The position numbers and the translations under genes are program-made. Source: Treponema sp. (GTDB taxonomy: Bacteria > Spirochaetota > Spirochaetia > Treponematales > Breznakiellaceae). From it: a stretch of 13,559 bases of DNA. Location: positions 1 to 13,559 of the forward strand of contig JAIRMT010000087.1 of assembly GCA_031258505.1 (NCBI GenBank), given 5' to 3'. Under the pieces are notes generated by a model. The model searched no databases, was not told where the DNA came from, and saw nothing but the letters and a program-made list of their open reading frames with translations. Positions 1 through 6,438 of this stretch are shown piece after piece (within the stretch, counting starts at the first letter, position 1; each line of letters begins with the position of its first letter).

Positions 1-56
1 ATGGTATGCCAGTCGTTGCGCGGCTCTTGGGTATGCTGTTTCTTTGTTTTCGCCAT
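1..56 (-). CDS. 5' end of an unidentified gene running off the left edge
   Basis: A minus-strand ATG at 56-54 opens a frame of 18 codons that continues past the left edge. The visible residues are MAKTKKQHTQEPRNDWHT, basic and hydrophilic, with no signal peptide or membrane segment. A weak purine-rich stretch (AGAAGAG) lies just upstream as a possible ribosome binding site. It begins 41 nt after the stop of the Rpn relic at 98 and on the same strand. Too little is visible to assign a family, and chance is a real alternative. Confidence 0.3.
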   Translation of the reverse strand, partial: MAKTKKQHTQEPRNDWHT

Positions 57-97
57 AAAGTCTCTTCTAATCTGGTATCATACAGGTATTGCTCGCC

Positions 98-317
98 TTA
101 AGCAAGCCTCACCACCATAATGGTAAGCTCCTTGTCGATCGTGATTTCCACCGGAATATCTTTACTTTCAATGATTTCCACAGATTTCAGGTTGACCTTG
201 CCGGTCCACTCCAGTGTGGTGTTGAGAAAGGATAAAAGTTGGGGTTCGTCGCCCCCTTTCCATCAGGCTCTTCTGAAAGGCGAAATCGTTCATGATGTTC
301 AGTCTATCCATATCCAT
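98..317 (-). pseudogene. Frameshifted, truncated Rpn-family (PD-(D/E)XK nuclease / putative transposase) relic
   Basis: Two minus-strand frames joined by a shift read as the N-terminus of an Rpn/TIGR01784-type protein. The first frame, from ATG 317 or 311, gives MDRLNIMNDFAFQKSLMER. The second frame continues GDEPQLLSFLN, then a TGKVNLKSVEIIESKDIP stretch, and ends VVRLA-stop at 98-100. The shift coincides with a run of five G on the minus strand (five C at 252-256); removing one G restores a single frame. ATG 311 has GGAGGG at good spacing, whereas ATG 317 is too close to it. Family members usually run to about 250-300 residues, and here only about 70 remain, with nothing family-like after the stop. 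I see no inverted repeats of an insertion sequence. The family call rests on recognition of the conserved N-terminal pattern (NDFxF, KGDE, LLSFLN, SVEIIE). Confidence 0.7.
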
Positions 318-547
318 ACCCTCCAACCAGTCTCTGTTGTCGTATTACTATCATTATATTATAAATCGTCTTTCTTGCGAGGTACCGCGAGGCATATACC
401 AGCATTTTTCAGTTTAAACTACTAATCATACTCCCCTATCAGGCTCCCCAGATTGATATTAGTATGCCGCAGGAAGCCTTCTGCCTTATAAGTGGAACCT
501 TTCAGGTTATAACCATGACTCCTCACAGTATACCACAGTAAAAATGG
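318..547. other. Spacer with a possible degraded coding remnant (422-547, minus)
   Basis: No gene is supported here. On the minus strand, straight after the TAA of the barrel gene at 548-550, the same frame stays open for 41 more codons to tandem TAG stops at 422-424 and 419-421. Its peptide (…GYNLKGSTYKAEG, then FLRHTNINLGSLIGEYD) looks protein-like but does not look like beta-barrel strand sequence, and it lacks a start codon with a ribosome binding site. It may be the tail of a decayed gene, or chance. The rest (318-421) shows nothing clear apart from the GGAGGG ribosome binding site that serves the Rpn relic. Confidence 0.3.
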
Positions 548-2179
548 TTATTTTCCCGGTAAGACCTGTACCGAAAGGGCAAGCTCAAAACCATGCTCAG
601 TCTTGCCAGATTCGTGATCGTAGTTATTGATTATGCGATACCCGGGCTGAAGCATGAGATGTATCCACGAATACGGCGACCAGGTTCCCTTGAGGCTGAT
701 GGTTGAGGTATAAGTCGGTGTGCCGGTTAGCGGCTTTACCACATCAGCTACTTCCGGGCTGCTGCGGTATTTTTCGGTGTTAAAGATGTCTGTACTGGAA
801 AGTTCGCCCTGCGCCGCGAACAGGAACGACAGAGTCAGAGACCACGAGCGCGGCACTTCATAGCCAGCCCAGAGCGTACCCGCAATGGAGTCAGGCCCAA
901 AGGGTGTGCCGGTCCATTGCCTCAGAGTCATATTGTCTACTTGGGTACTTTCCTTGTAATACGACCAGCCCTTATCCCACTTGAGGTACATATACGGATA
1001 AGTATAGACGCCCTCCAGCCCGAAACGCCAGTAGCCATCCCAAGCCGGAAGAGAAGCCTCGGTTCCGAGCTGAAACGCCAGCGCATCCGGCGTCAAATCA
1101 TCCTCCCAATGCTCACGTTCTATGGGAAGCTGTAGCTGACTCAAGCCCAAGAGTCCATATAAGCGGATATACTTCCCCAGTTGATACTCAATCTTCGTGC
1201 CGAAGAACGCGCCTGCGCGGGTTTCTCCGGTCGGTTCGGCTGGCGTATCGCCATTGCCCAGGTCTTCGTTGTAATCATCATACGTTTTCCACGGTTCGAG
1301 GTTATGAAAAACCATGAGCGGGTTAAGGTAACGCAGTTCAAGCGGCGCGTTAACCATCATCCCTTCGGTAAAGGAAAGCGTAAGGCGCTTAAACAGCCTG
1401 AGTTGGAGATAGTGCATGTACAGGTACTTTGTTGCCTCAAGCTGCATGATTTCCGCACCATAGCGCAGGTTGGGCGAGAAGAGCGACAGGCGTCCAAAGC
1501 TCACGCGGTCCATGTAGTCTGATAACAGGATACTGCCAGTGCGGGTTCTACCGTAAAAGTTCTCGCCAATACCAATGGAGAAATACACGCCAGACGCCTT
1601 ACCAAAGGGTATGCCAATGCTCAGGTAGGCGCGTTTAGGAAAGTGCAGGTCAAATTCCGGCGCAAGGTCTATGGGGATATTCGTATAGTTGTCATTCCGC
1701 AGCGTGGTTTTTTCATTTTCAGCGAACTGCGGGTCAAGGCCGGCAGTGAGCCATGAGCCAAAGGATAGAGTGAGCGGCGCAACAAAGAGAGGTCGGCGCT
1801 CATAGTTGTCGTGAATCCATGGAACCGCGCTGTTGCTTTTAACAAAGGCTTCTGTGGTAACTTCAACATCGACGCCCGCCTCAATCGCATCAGACTGATA
1901 GGCGTATAACGGCGGAGCCGCAAGGTACTCGCGCAGCTGTCGGCGCAAGCGCTGGCCGCTGGGGGATAACGTTTCATCATCAATCTCGTCAAGCATATTG
2001 TTAAGCTGGGAAACCGTGAGCGTTGAGTCAGCGAAAAAGACAAGACCCTGTTCCTGCGCCAACACCGCAAGCGCGTCATAAGCCCAGTCGCCCGGATACA
2101 GGAGCTTCTGCGCCGGCAGCGCAACTGCCTCTGCTGCGGCAAGCAGCGCGACAAGGAGGCTGATAATAATTTTGTTCAT
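548..2179 (-). CDS. Secreted outer-membrane beta-barrel protein, Wzi-like
   Basis: Predicted outer-membrane protein of 543 residues. Residues 1-20 form a signal peptide (basic MNK, a hydrophobic IIISLLVALLAAAEAVA core, then LPAQ). The mature start (YPGDWAYDALAVLAQEQGL, then a V-S-Q-L-N-N-M-L stretch) resembles the short SLH-like N-terminal module of Wzi-type capsule-attachment proteins. The remainder alternates aromatic and polar residues as in barrel strands. Wzi-like landmarks are GENFYGRTRTGSILLSDY, YLYMHYLQLRLF, and LRYLNPLMVFHNLEPW. ATG 2179 is preferred over 2185 because AAGGG lies 7 nt before it but only about 1 nt before the other. The C-terminus (LSVQVLPGK) lacks the usual terminal aromatic residue. 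Divergent from a similar gene at 2351. Likely role: holding or exporting a surface polysaccharide; family level only. Confidence 0.7.
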   Translation of the reverse strand: MNKIIISLLVALLAAAEAVALPAQKLLYPGDWAYDALAVLAQEQGLVFFADSTLTVSQLNNMLDEIDDETLSPSGQRLRRQLREYLAAPPLYAYQSDAIEAGVDVEVTTEAFVKSNSAVPWIHDNYERRPLFVAPLTLSFGSWLTAGLDPQFAENEKTTLRNDNYTNIPIDLAPEFDLHFPKRAYLSIGIPFGKASGVYFSIGIGENFYGRTRTGSILLSDYMDRVSFGRLSLFSPNLRYGAEIMQLEATKYLYMHYLQLRLFKRLTLSFTEGMMVNAPLELRYLNPLMVFHNLEPWKTYDDYNEDLGNGDTPAEPTGETRAGAFFGTKIEYQLGKYIRLYGLLGLSQLQLPIEREHWEDDLTPDALAFQLGTEASLPAWDGYWRFGLEGVYTYPYMYLKWDKGWSYYKESTQVDNMTLRQWTGTPFGPDSIAGTLWAGYEVPRSWSLTLSFLFAAQGELSSTDIFNTEKYRSSPEVADVVKPLTGTPTYTSTISLKGTWSPYSWIHLMLQPGYRIINNYDHESGKTEHGFELALSVQVLPGK

Positions 2180-2185
2180 AAGCAT

Positions 2186-2350
2186 ACCCTTGTTTACTTT
2201 TGCTGTTTCGTCAATACTATTTTTTGTAAAAGTGATGGGTATTCTTGCGATATGCTCTGAGAGTATTACGATATGCTCCGAGAACCTCGCGGTATGAGAT
2301 AAGCGGGTGTGCCTTTGAGCAAGATTATAAAGTTGTAAAGGATATTGTAG
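2186..2350. promoter_or_regulatory. Divergent intergenic region between the two barrel genes
   Basis: This 165-bp stretch must hold the start signals of both divergent barrel genes. AAAGGA at 2338-2343 is the ribosome binding site for the plus-strand gene at 2351. TATAAA at 2325-2330 is a possible -10 for that gene, but no good -35 is seen. Toward the minus gene, AAGGG precedes its ATG. The centre holds three imperfect 21-nt units (listed separately). No convincing promoter pair can be read by eye. Confidence 0.45.
2248..2310. repeat. Three imperfect 21-nt tandem units in the divergent spacer
   Basis: Units start at 2248, 2269 and 2290. The first two share CGATATGCT, then C with one variable base, then GAGA; the third is decayed (CGGTATGAGATAAG). 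On the minus strand the same frame reads as heptads SYREVLG, AYRNTLR and AYRKNTH, ending at TAG 2217-2219. The period equals that of the perfect array at 12660-12848, although sequence similarity between the two is only partial (ATG…C…GAGA). Two of three copies are good, so this is suggestive rather than strong. Confidence 0.5.
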
Positions 2351-4072
2351 ATGAAAGTTAAAAATGTATGCGTATTGTTGTTGTTCGTGGCGTCGGCGGC
2401 GTTTACCCAGTCCATCATAAATCCGTCAGATTCGTTTTACGATGATTTGCGGGTGTGGGAAACCCTGGGGCTGGTCTCAAACCTGCCGCCCCTGCGTCCA
2501 TACCCTGAGCCTTTGGTCAGGGCGCTTTTGGAGCAGGTGATACAGAGCGGTAATGCGGCGCAAAGCGAGAAGGCGCGTGTCCAGCAGGAGCGCCTCTTTG
2601 GGAAAACCATCCACGTTGGCGCTGAGTCAAGCGCCAACATCGGCGCTGGCGATAATAATGACGCGCAGCTTGATATGAGCCTGCTTTCAACAGGGCATCT
2701 TTCCTTAATGGATGTATTCTCAGTCAGCTACGATATCAATCTGCTTGCGTCAAACAAAACACCCGATGAAGAAGTCCTCCCTGCATATTCCGGGTATCGT
2801 TATGATACCTACAAGGACAACACAGCGGTCGGGCCTGTGGATATATTCGCAGCGTTTAATTCCGCCGCAGCTATTGGTTCGGACAAGATGTGGTTTCAGG
2901 CGGGAATGTCGCGTTCTTCGTGGGGCAATTTTTACGATAATGGCGTTGTCATAAATCCAAGCGCCTTGCACACAGGCAACATGGCTTTTGTACTGAATCA
3001 GCCAACATGGAACTATACCCTCGCGCTCTTTATGCTCTCCGCGTCAACTGACGCCGGCGATTACCCATATCCTGAAAAATTCATGGCAATGCACGCGGTT
3101 AAGTTCGCGCCATTGAAGTGGCTTGAATTCGCTTATTACGAAAATGCGGTGTATGGAAAACGCATTGAACCGCTCTATTTTTTACCCATATCGCCGTACA
3201 TGGTGTCTCAGCAATTAAACGGTTATGCCGAAGACAATATCCAAATGGGGCTTGAGATAAACATAAAGCCGTGGACCGGGTTTTCATGGGCAACAAATCT
3301 GTTTGTTGACGACCTCGAATTCGCCGATGTAGTTAAATTCGACTTTGATACGAAAATACGGGTCGCAGCCCAAACCGGCGTTACCTGGATTCCGCCGCTT
3401 CCGCTCGTCTCGCTCTTGTCGCTGGATTACACGCTGGTAACGCCCTACACCTACGCTCACTACGATTACTCTGATGTGAACATCGGTGAAGATATTGAAC
3501 GGATAAATTACCAGAATTACACCCATAATGGAAAAAACCTCGGCGCAACAATCCCGCCGAATTCAGACCGTGTTACGCTTACGGCGCGTTTTGAACCCCT
3601 TGCCAGCCTGCGCGTAAACACCTCGTTAGCGTTCATCCGCCACGCCAACGTGAACGAGTCGCTCCCCGCGGAGTATATCGCAGAGTATCTCGCCGCAGAG
3701 AAGGAGGACAATCCTCGTACTGATGGAAGCGTCATGGACTCGCCTAACGCGGGAGATGGGCAGTTCAGTATTTCACACGAAAAGCTCTTGTTTATGGAAC
3801 AGGAAACCAAACAGTATGTTTTTCAGTTCGGCCTTGACGCCACATGGAACCTGCCGCCTTTCAAGTTTGGCCGGCTCAGTTTTTCCATAGCTTATACGTT
3901 TGAATATATCAAGAATAATGGCATTGACCGCGATATGTTCCCCATTCCTGATGACCATGACTCCACCAAGCAGCTGGAGCAGAAAATTGACGACGCTAAA
4001 GCAGAATGGAAAGCCCAGCTGCGCGATACCATAAACAACTATATCTGGATTGGCGTACGGTTTACCTTTTAG
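2351..4072 (+). CDS. Secreted outer-membrane beta-barrel protein, Wzi-like
   Basis: Predicted 573-residue outer-membrane barrel. The N-terminus MKVKNVCVLLLFVASAAF is a signal peptide, with cleavage near FTQ-S. Next comes an SLH-like segment (NPSDSFYDDLRVWETLGLV, then R-P-Y-P-E-P-L-V) comparable to the start of the divergent neighbour. The barrel part has landmarks seen in Wzi-like proteins: MWFQAGMSRSSWGNFYDNG near residues 178-196, a HAVKF…LEFAYYE stretch, EPLYFLPISPYMV, and LEINIKPWTGF followed by NLFVDDLEFADV. The last residues, WIGVRFTF, end in phenylalanine with alternating hydrophobics, the usual BAM-recognised end strand. AAAGGA 7 nt before ATG 2351 supports the start. It ends 21 bp from the converging glycosyltransferase gene. 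Likely role: surface attachment or passage of the locus's polysaccharide, by inference from family and context. Confidence 0.72.
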   Translation: MKVKNVCVLLLFVASAAFTQSIINPSDSFYDDLRVWETLGLVSNLPPLRPYPEPLVRALLEQVIQSGNAAQSEKARVQQERLFGKTIHVGAESSANIGAGDNNDAQLDMSLLSTGHLSLMDVFSVSYDINLLASNKTPDEEVLPAYSGYRYDTYKDNTAVGPVDIFAAFNSAAAIGSDKMWFQAGMSRSSWGNFYDNGVVINPSALHTGNMAFVLNQPTWNYTLALFMLSASTDAGDYPYPEKFMAMHAVKFAPLKWLEFAYYENAVYGKRIEPLYFLPISPYMVSQQLNGYAEDNIQMGLEINIKPWTGFSWATNLFVDDLEFADVVKFDFDTKIRVAAQTGVTWIPPLPLVSLLSLDYTLVTPYTYAHYDYSDVNIGEDIERINYQNYTHNGKNLGATIPPNSDRVTLTARFEPLASLRVNTSLAFIRHANVNESLPAEYIAEYLAAEKEDNPRTDGSVMDSPNAGDGQFSISHEKLLFMEQETKQYVFQFGLDATWNLPPFKFGRLSFSIAYTFEYIKNNGIDRDMFPIPDDHDSTKQLEQKIDDAKAEWKAQLRDTINNYIWIGVRFTF

Positions 4073-4093
4073 CGCTTTTATCTTGACTATTTA

Positions 4094-5191
4094 TTACACC
4101 CGCCTGCGTTCAGCGACAATGCGCGTGATGCGTTCCTTAAACGCCTCGCGTGAAAACTGCTGGACATGGGCGGTGAATACCTCGCGCTTAGAAAAACTTT
4201 TTTCGCTTGCCTCAAACTTTTCCATAGCCTGCATTAAGGCCGCTGGCGTCTGTTCGTCAAAAAACATACCCGTAACACCTTCCTTCACCGTATCGAGAAC
4301 CCCGCCTTTCCGATACGCGATTACTGGACAGCCCGCTGCGTTTGCTTCAATCGGAACCAGCCCAAGGTCTTCTATGCCGGGAAACAGCAGCGCCTTTGCG
4401 CGCGAAAACAGACCCGCCGCTTCGTCGTCAGAAATCCTGCCGGTGAAGCTGATCAACCCACATTTTTCGTAACGCCGGACATCCTTTTTATCCGCACCCG
4501 AACCGGCAACCACCAGCTTCCTTCCCAACGCGATGCAGGCATCAATCGCAATATCCGCCCGCTTATAACCCACAAGTTGGCCAAAAAACAGATAAAAATC
4601 TTCCGGCTGACGTTCAATGTTCAGAAACTTCTCAATCGCCGCAGGCCCATAGACCACCTCAGCGTCCCGCCTATAATACCGTTTAATCCGCTTGGCAACA
4701 TAATGCGAATTAGTGATGAAGCGGTCAACAAGATTCGCGGAACTCACGTCCCAAAGCCGCAGTCCCGGAACCAGCATTTTCATAAAAACACGGGTAACAA
4801 ACCCCGCGCTCCTGAAATACTCGTGATACATATCCCAAAGATAGCGCATTGGGCTGTGGCAATAGCAAATATGGTAAGCGTCAGGATTAGGAACAACGCC
4901 CTTCACTGGTCCCGCCTCACTCGAAATAATTAAATCATAGTCCTGAAAGTTAAATTCCTTGAGCGCGTTAGGCATGAGCGGCATATACTTCTGATACAAA
5001 CGCTTGGCAAATGGCAATTTGTTAATATACGACGTATACACGCGATGACGCTTGATAAGCGCGGAGACCGCCTTTGGATTATAGACATGGGTATAAATGT
5101 CAGCGTCAGGATAAAGCTCCAGCAAGGCTTCCAGCATCTTCTCCCCGCCGCGCATATTAACAAGCCAGTAGTGAATAATAGCCGTTTTCAT
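4094..5191 (-). CDS. GT4-family glycosyltransferase
   Basis: Cytoplasmic GT-B fold glycosyltransferase of 365 residues, normal length for GT4, presumed to add a sugar from a nucleotide-sugar donor to a growing glycan. The N-terminal acceptor domain starts MKTAIIHYWLVNMRGGEKML and has the YCHSPMRYLWDMYHEYF motif typical of WbaZ/RfbZ-like mannosyltransferase relatives. The C-terminal donor domain has FYLFFGQLVGYKRADIAI, FTGRISDDEAAGLF and GIEDLGLVPIEANAAG, the last giving the E-x7-E pair. Its ATG overlaps the stop of the upstream glycosyltransferase by 4 nt (5188-5191), so the two are probably translationally coupled; GGGAG lies about 8 nt upstream. The gene ends in tandem TAA TAA (4096-4091). 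The sugar and linkage cannot be told from sequence. Confidence 0.85.
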   Translation of the reverse strand: MKTAIIHYWLVNMRGGEKMLEALLELYPDADIYTHVYNPKAVSALIKRHRVYTSYINKLPFAKRLYQKYMPLMPNALKEFNFQDYDLIISSEAGPVKGVVPNPDAYHICYCHSPMRYLWDMYHEYFRSAGFVTRVFMKMLVPGLRLWDVSSANLVDRFITNSHYVAKRIKRYYRRDAEVVYGPAAIEKFLNIERQPEDFYLFFGQLVGYKRADIAIDACIALGRKLVVAGSGADKKDVRRYEKCGLISFTGRISDDEAAGLFSRAKALLFPGIEDLGLVPIEANAAGCPVIAYRKGGVLDTVKEGVTGMFFDEQTPAALMQAMEKFEASEKSFSKREVFTAHVQQFSREAFKERITRIVAERRRV

Positions 5192-6252
5192 GAGCTCAGC
5201 TCCCGCAAAATAATCGAAGCCGTTTTCTCAAAGGTATAACGGCTGCGCAGGGAATCCGGCAGCGCGACACGCGGCATCTCCCTGTCGCGCAAGAGCAATA
5301 CCAGCTTCTCTTTCAGGCTCTCGCTGTCGCCCGCATGAAAAAAAGTTACCGGAAAATCAGCGTATATTTCCCTAAACACCGGTATATCTGACACAAGCGC
5401 CGGTGTGCCAGATACCATAGCCTCAAGCGGCGGCAAACCAAAGCCTTCGTATAAAGACGGCTGAACCAGTAAAGCAGCTTCGCTAAGTAATGTTTTGAGA
5501 TGTTCATCAGAAATAAAGCCGGTAAATTGTACCAGCGAATCATCAGCCGTCTCAAGCTGCTTGAGTGATTCAGTGTCAGCCGACCGGAACTTATTTTTTT
5601 CGCCAACAATGACGAGTTTATGTTTTAAGCCCTCTTTTCGCGCCTGAAAAAAAGCCTCAAGCAGAAGCCACAAACCCTTGTGCCTTTTAATATTGCCGAT
5701 AAACAGAATCGTATTTGTTTTATTTACCGGCGCTAATGGTTTGAGTAAATACGGTTGAATCGCGCTATGGGTAACAATGACTGGCGGCAGCGCGCCCGCA
5801 TAGTGCCGTATTCTCGAACAGGAGAATTGCGACACTGTAAAAATCTTTTTTGAACGGCGAAAGGCGCGGCGATAAAACCACATCCGCGCCATAAGCCCCA
5901 AACGCGATGTAAGCTCCGGCATATCAGGAAAAATAATGTCGTGGATAGTCGTATAAACAGGAACGATAAGTCCGCATGGAATGTTGAAATACGGGGAATA
6001 GAATAAATCGGTTTTGTTTATTCTTTGTAGCAGCGCAGGCGGGAATAGAAAAAGTTCTTTTATTGAAAAAGGCTTTACAGCGCAGGCAAGAACTTGTACG
6101 TTACGCTTATTTTTGCTTAAAGCCGTAAGCTGTACCGGTTCTCCCAATAAAACAAAGCTATGAGACGACGCCAAAAAATACGGCAGACATTCGCGCAAGT
6201 ACACGCCAACGCCGCTGGCCTCAAGCATACGGCAGTCAATGGTGATGGTCAT
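5188..6252 (-). CDS. GT4-family glycosyltransferase
   Basis: GT-B fold glycosyltransferase of 354 residues. The N-terminus MTITIDCRMLEASGVGVYLR carries the glycine-rich loop common at the start of GT4 enzymes. YTTIHDIIFPDMPE and FTVSQFSCSRI are acceptor-domain landmarks. The donor domain has ILFIGNIKRHKGLWLLLEAF, FTGFISDEHLKTLLSEA, and PSLYEGFGLPPLEAMVSG with the E-x7-E pair, followed by PALVSDIPVFREI. It overlaps the next glycosyltransferase by 4 nt, so the pair probably act one after the other in the same glycan. ATG 6252 fits the family start, but no good ribosome binding site precedes it. Instead a small in-frame ORF with a strong one ends at a TAG six codons upstream, so initiation may depend on coupling to that ORF. 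Donor and acceptor are unknown. Confidence 0.85.
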   Translation of the reverse strand: MTITIDCRMLEASGVGVYLRECLPYFLASSHSFVLLGEPVQLTALSKNKRNVQVLACAVKPFSIKELFLFPPALLQRINKTDLFYSPYFNIPCGLIVPVYTTIHDIIFPDMPELTSRLGLMARMWFYRRAFRRSKKIFTVSQFSCSRIRHYAGALPPVIVTHSAIQPYLLKPLAPVNKTNTILFIGNIKRHKGLWLLLEAFFQARKEGLKHKLVIVGEKNKFRSADTESLKQLETADDSLVQFTGFISDEHLKTLLSEAALLVQPSLYEGFGLPPLEAMVSGTPALVSDIPVFREIYADFPVTFFHAGDSESLKEKLVLLLRDREMPRVALPDSLRSRYTFEKTASIILRELSS

Positions 6253-6270
6253 TTTTGACTCATGCAGTAC

Positions 6271-6348
6271 CTACCATAAAGTAGGCAGTATTGCGCTCAA
6301 CTCAATCGCTAATAGTTTTTCATACTGGTCTTGGTCTTCTTCCATCAT
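6271..6348 (-). CDS. Small 25-codon ORF upstream of and in frame with the glycosyltransferase
   Basis: Minus-strand ATG ATG at 6348-6343 is preceded by AAGGAG with a 6-nt gap (AAGGAGCCTAAC), the best ribosome binding site in this part of the window. The frame encodes an acidic start (MMEEDQDQYEKLL) and a hydrophobic end (AIELSAILPTLW) before TAG 6273-6271. After the TAG the same frame continues for six codons straight into ATG 6252 of the glycosyltransferase. It could be a coupling leader peptide, a genuine small protein, or the result of a nonsense mutation in a once longer reading frame. I recognise no family. Confidence 0.35.
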   Translation of the reverse strand: MMEEDQDQYEKLLAIELSAILPTLW

Positions 6349-6438
6349 GTTAGGCTCCTTAATTCTATCCCTATTAGGAAGGGAATATAATTCTATATTC
6401 GTGAAATGATATTTGTAACTTTATCAATGCAAATAAAG
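6349..6438. promoter_or_regulatory. AT-rich spacer with three short inverted repeats
   Basis: Between the ABC gene's stop and the small ORF lie three stem-forming sequences: CTTTAT / ATAAAG with an 8-nt loop at 6419-6438, directly after the stop; GAATATA / TATATTC with a 4-nt loop at 6383-6400; and TCCCT / AGGGA with a 7-nt loop at 6368-6384, overlapping the second by two bases. AATTCTAT occurs twice (6361-6368 and 6389-6396). None is followed by a T-run on the minus strand, so these are not standard intrinsic terminators. The spacer could hold a promoter for the small ORF and the two glycosyltransferases, but no clear -35/-10 pair is visible. Confidence 0.35.

Noticed and set aside
120..425. 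Plus-strand 101-codon frame near the left end
   Set aside because: It overlies the Rpn relic on the opposite strand, and its peptide is low-quality with no ribosome binding site. The minus-strand reading gives recognisable Rpn sequence.
4073..4093. Shared bidirectional terminator between converging genes
   Set aside because: The 21-bp gap has no stable stem with a T-run on either side.
6383..6400. Intrinsic terminator after the ABC gene
   Set aside because: The 7-bp stem is all A/T apart from one pair and no T-tract follows on the minus strand.
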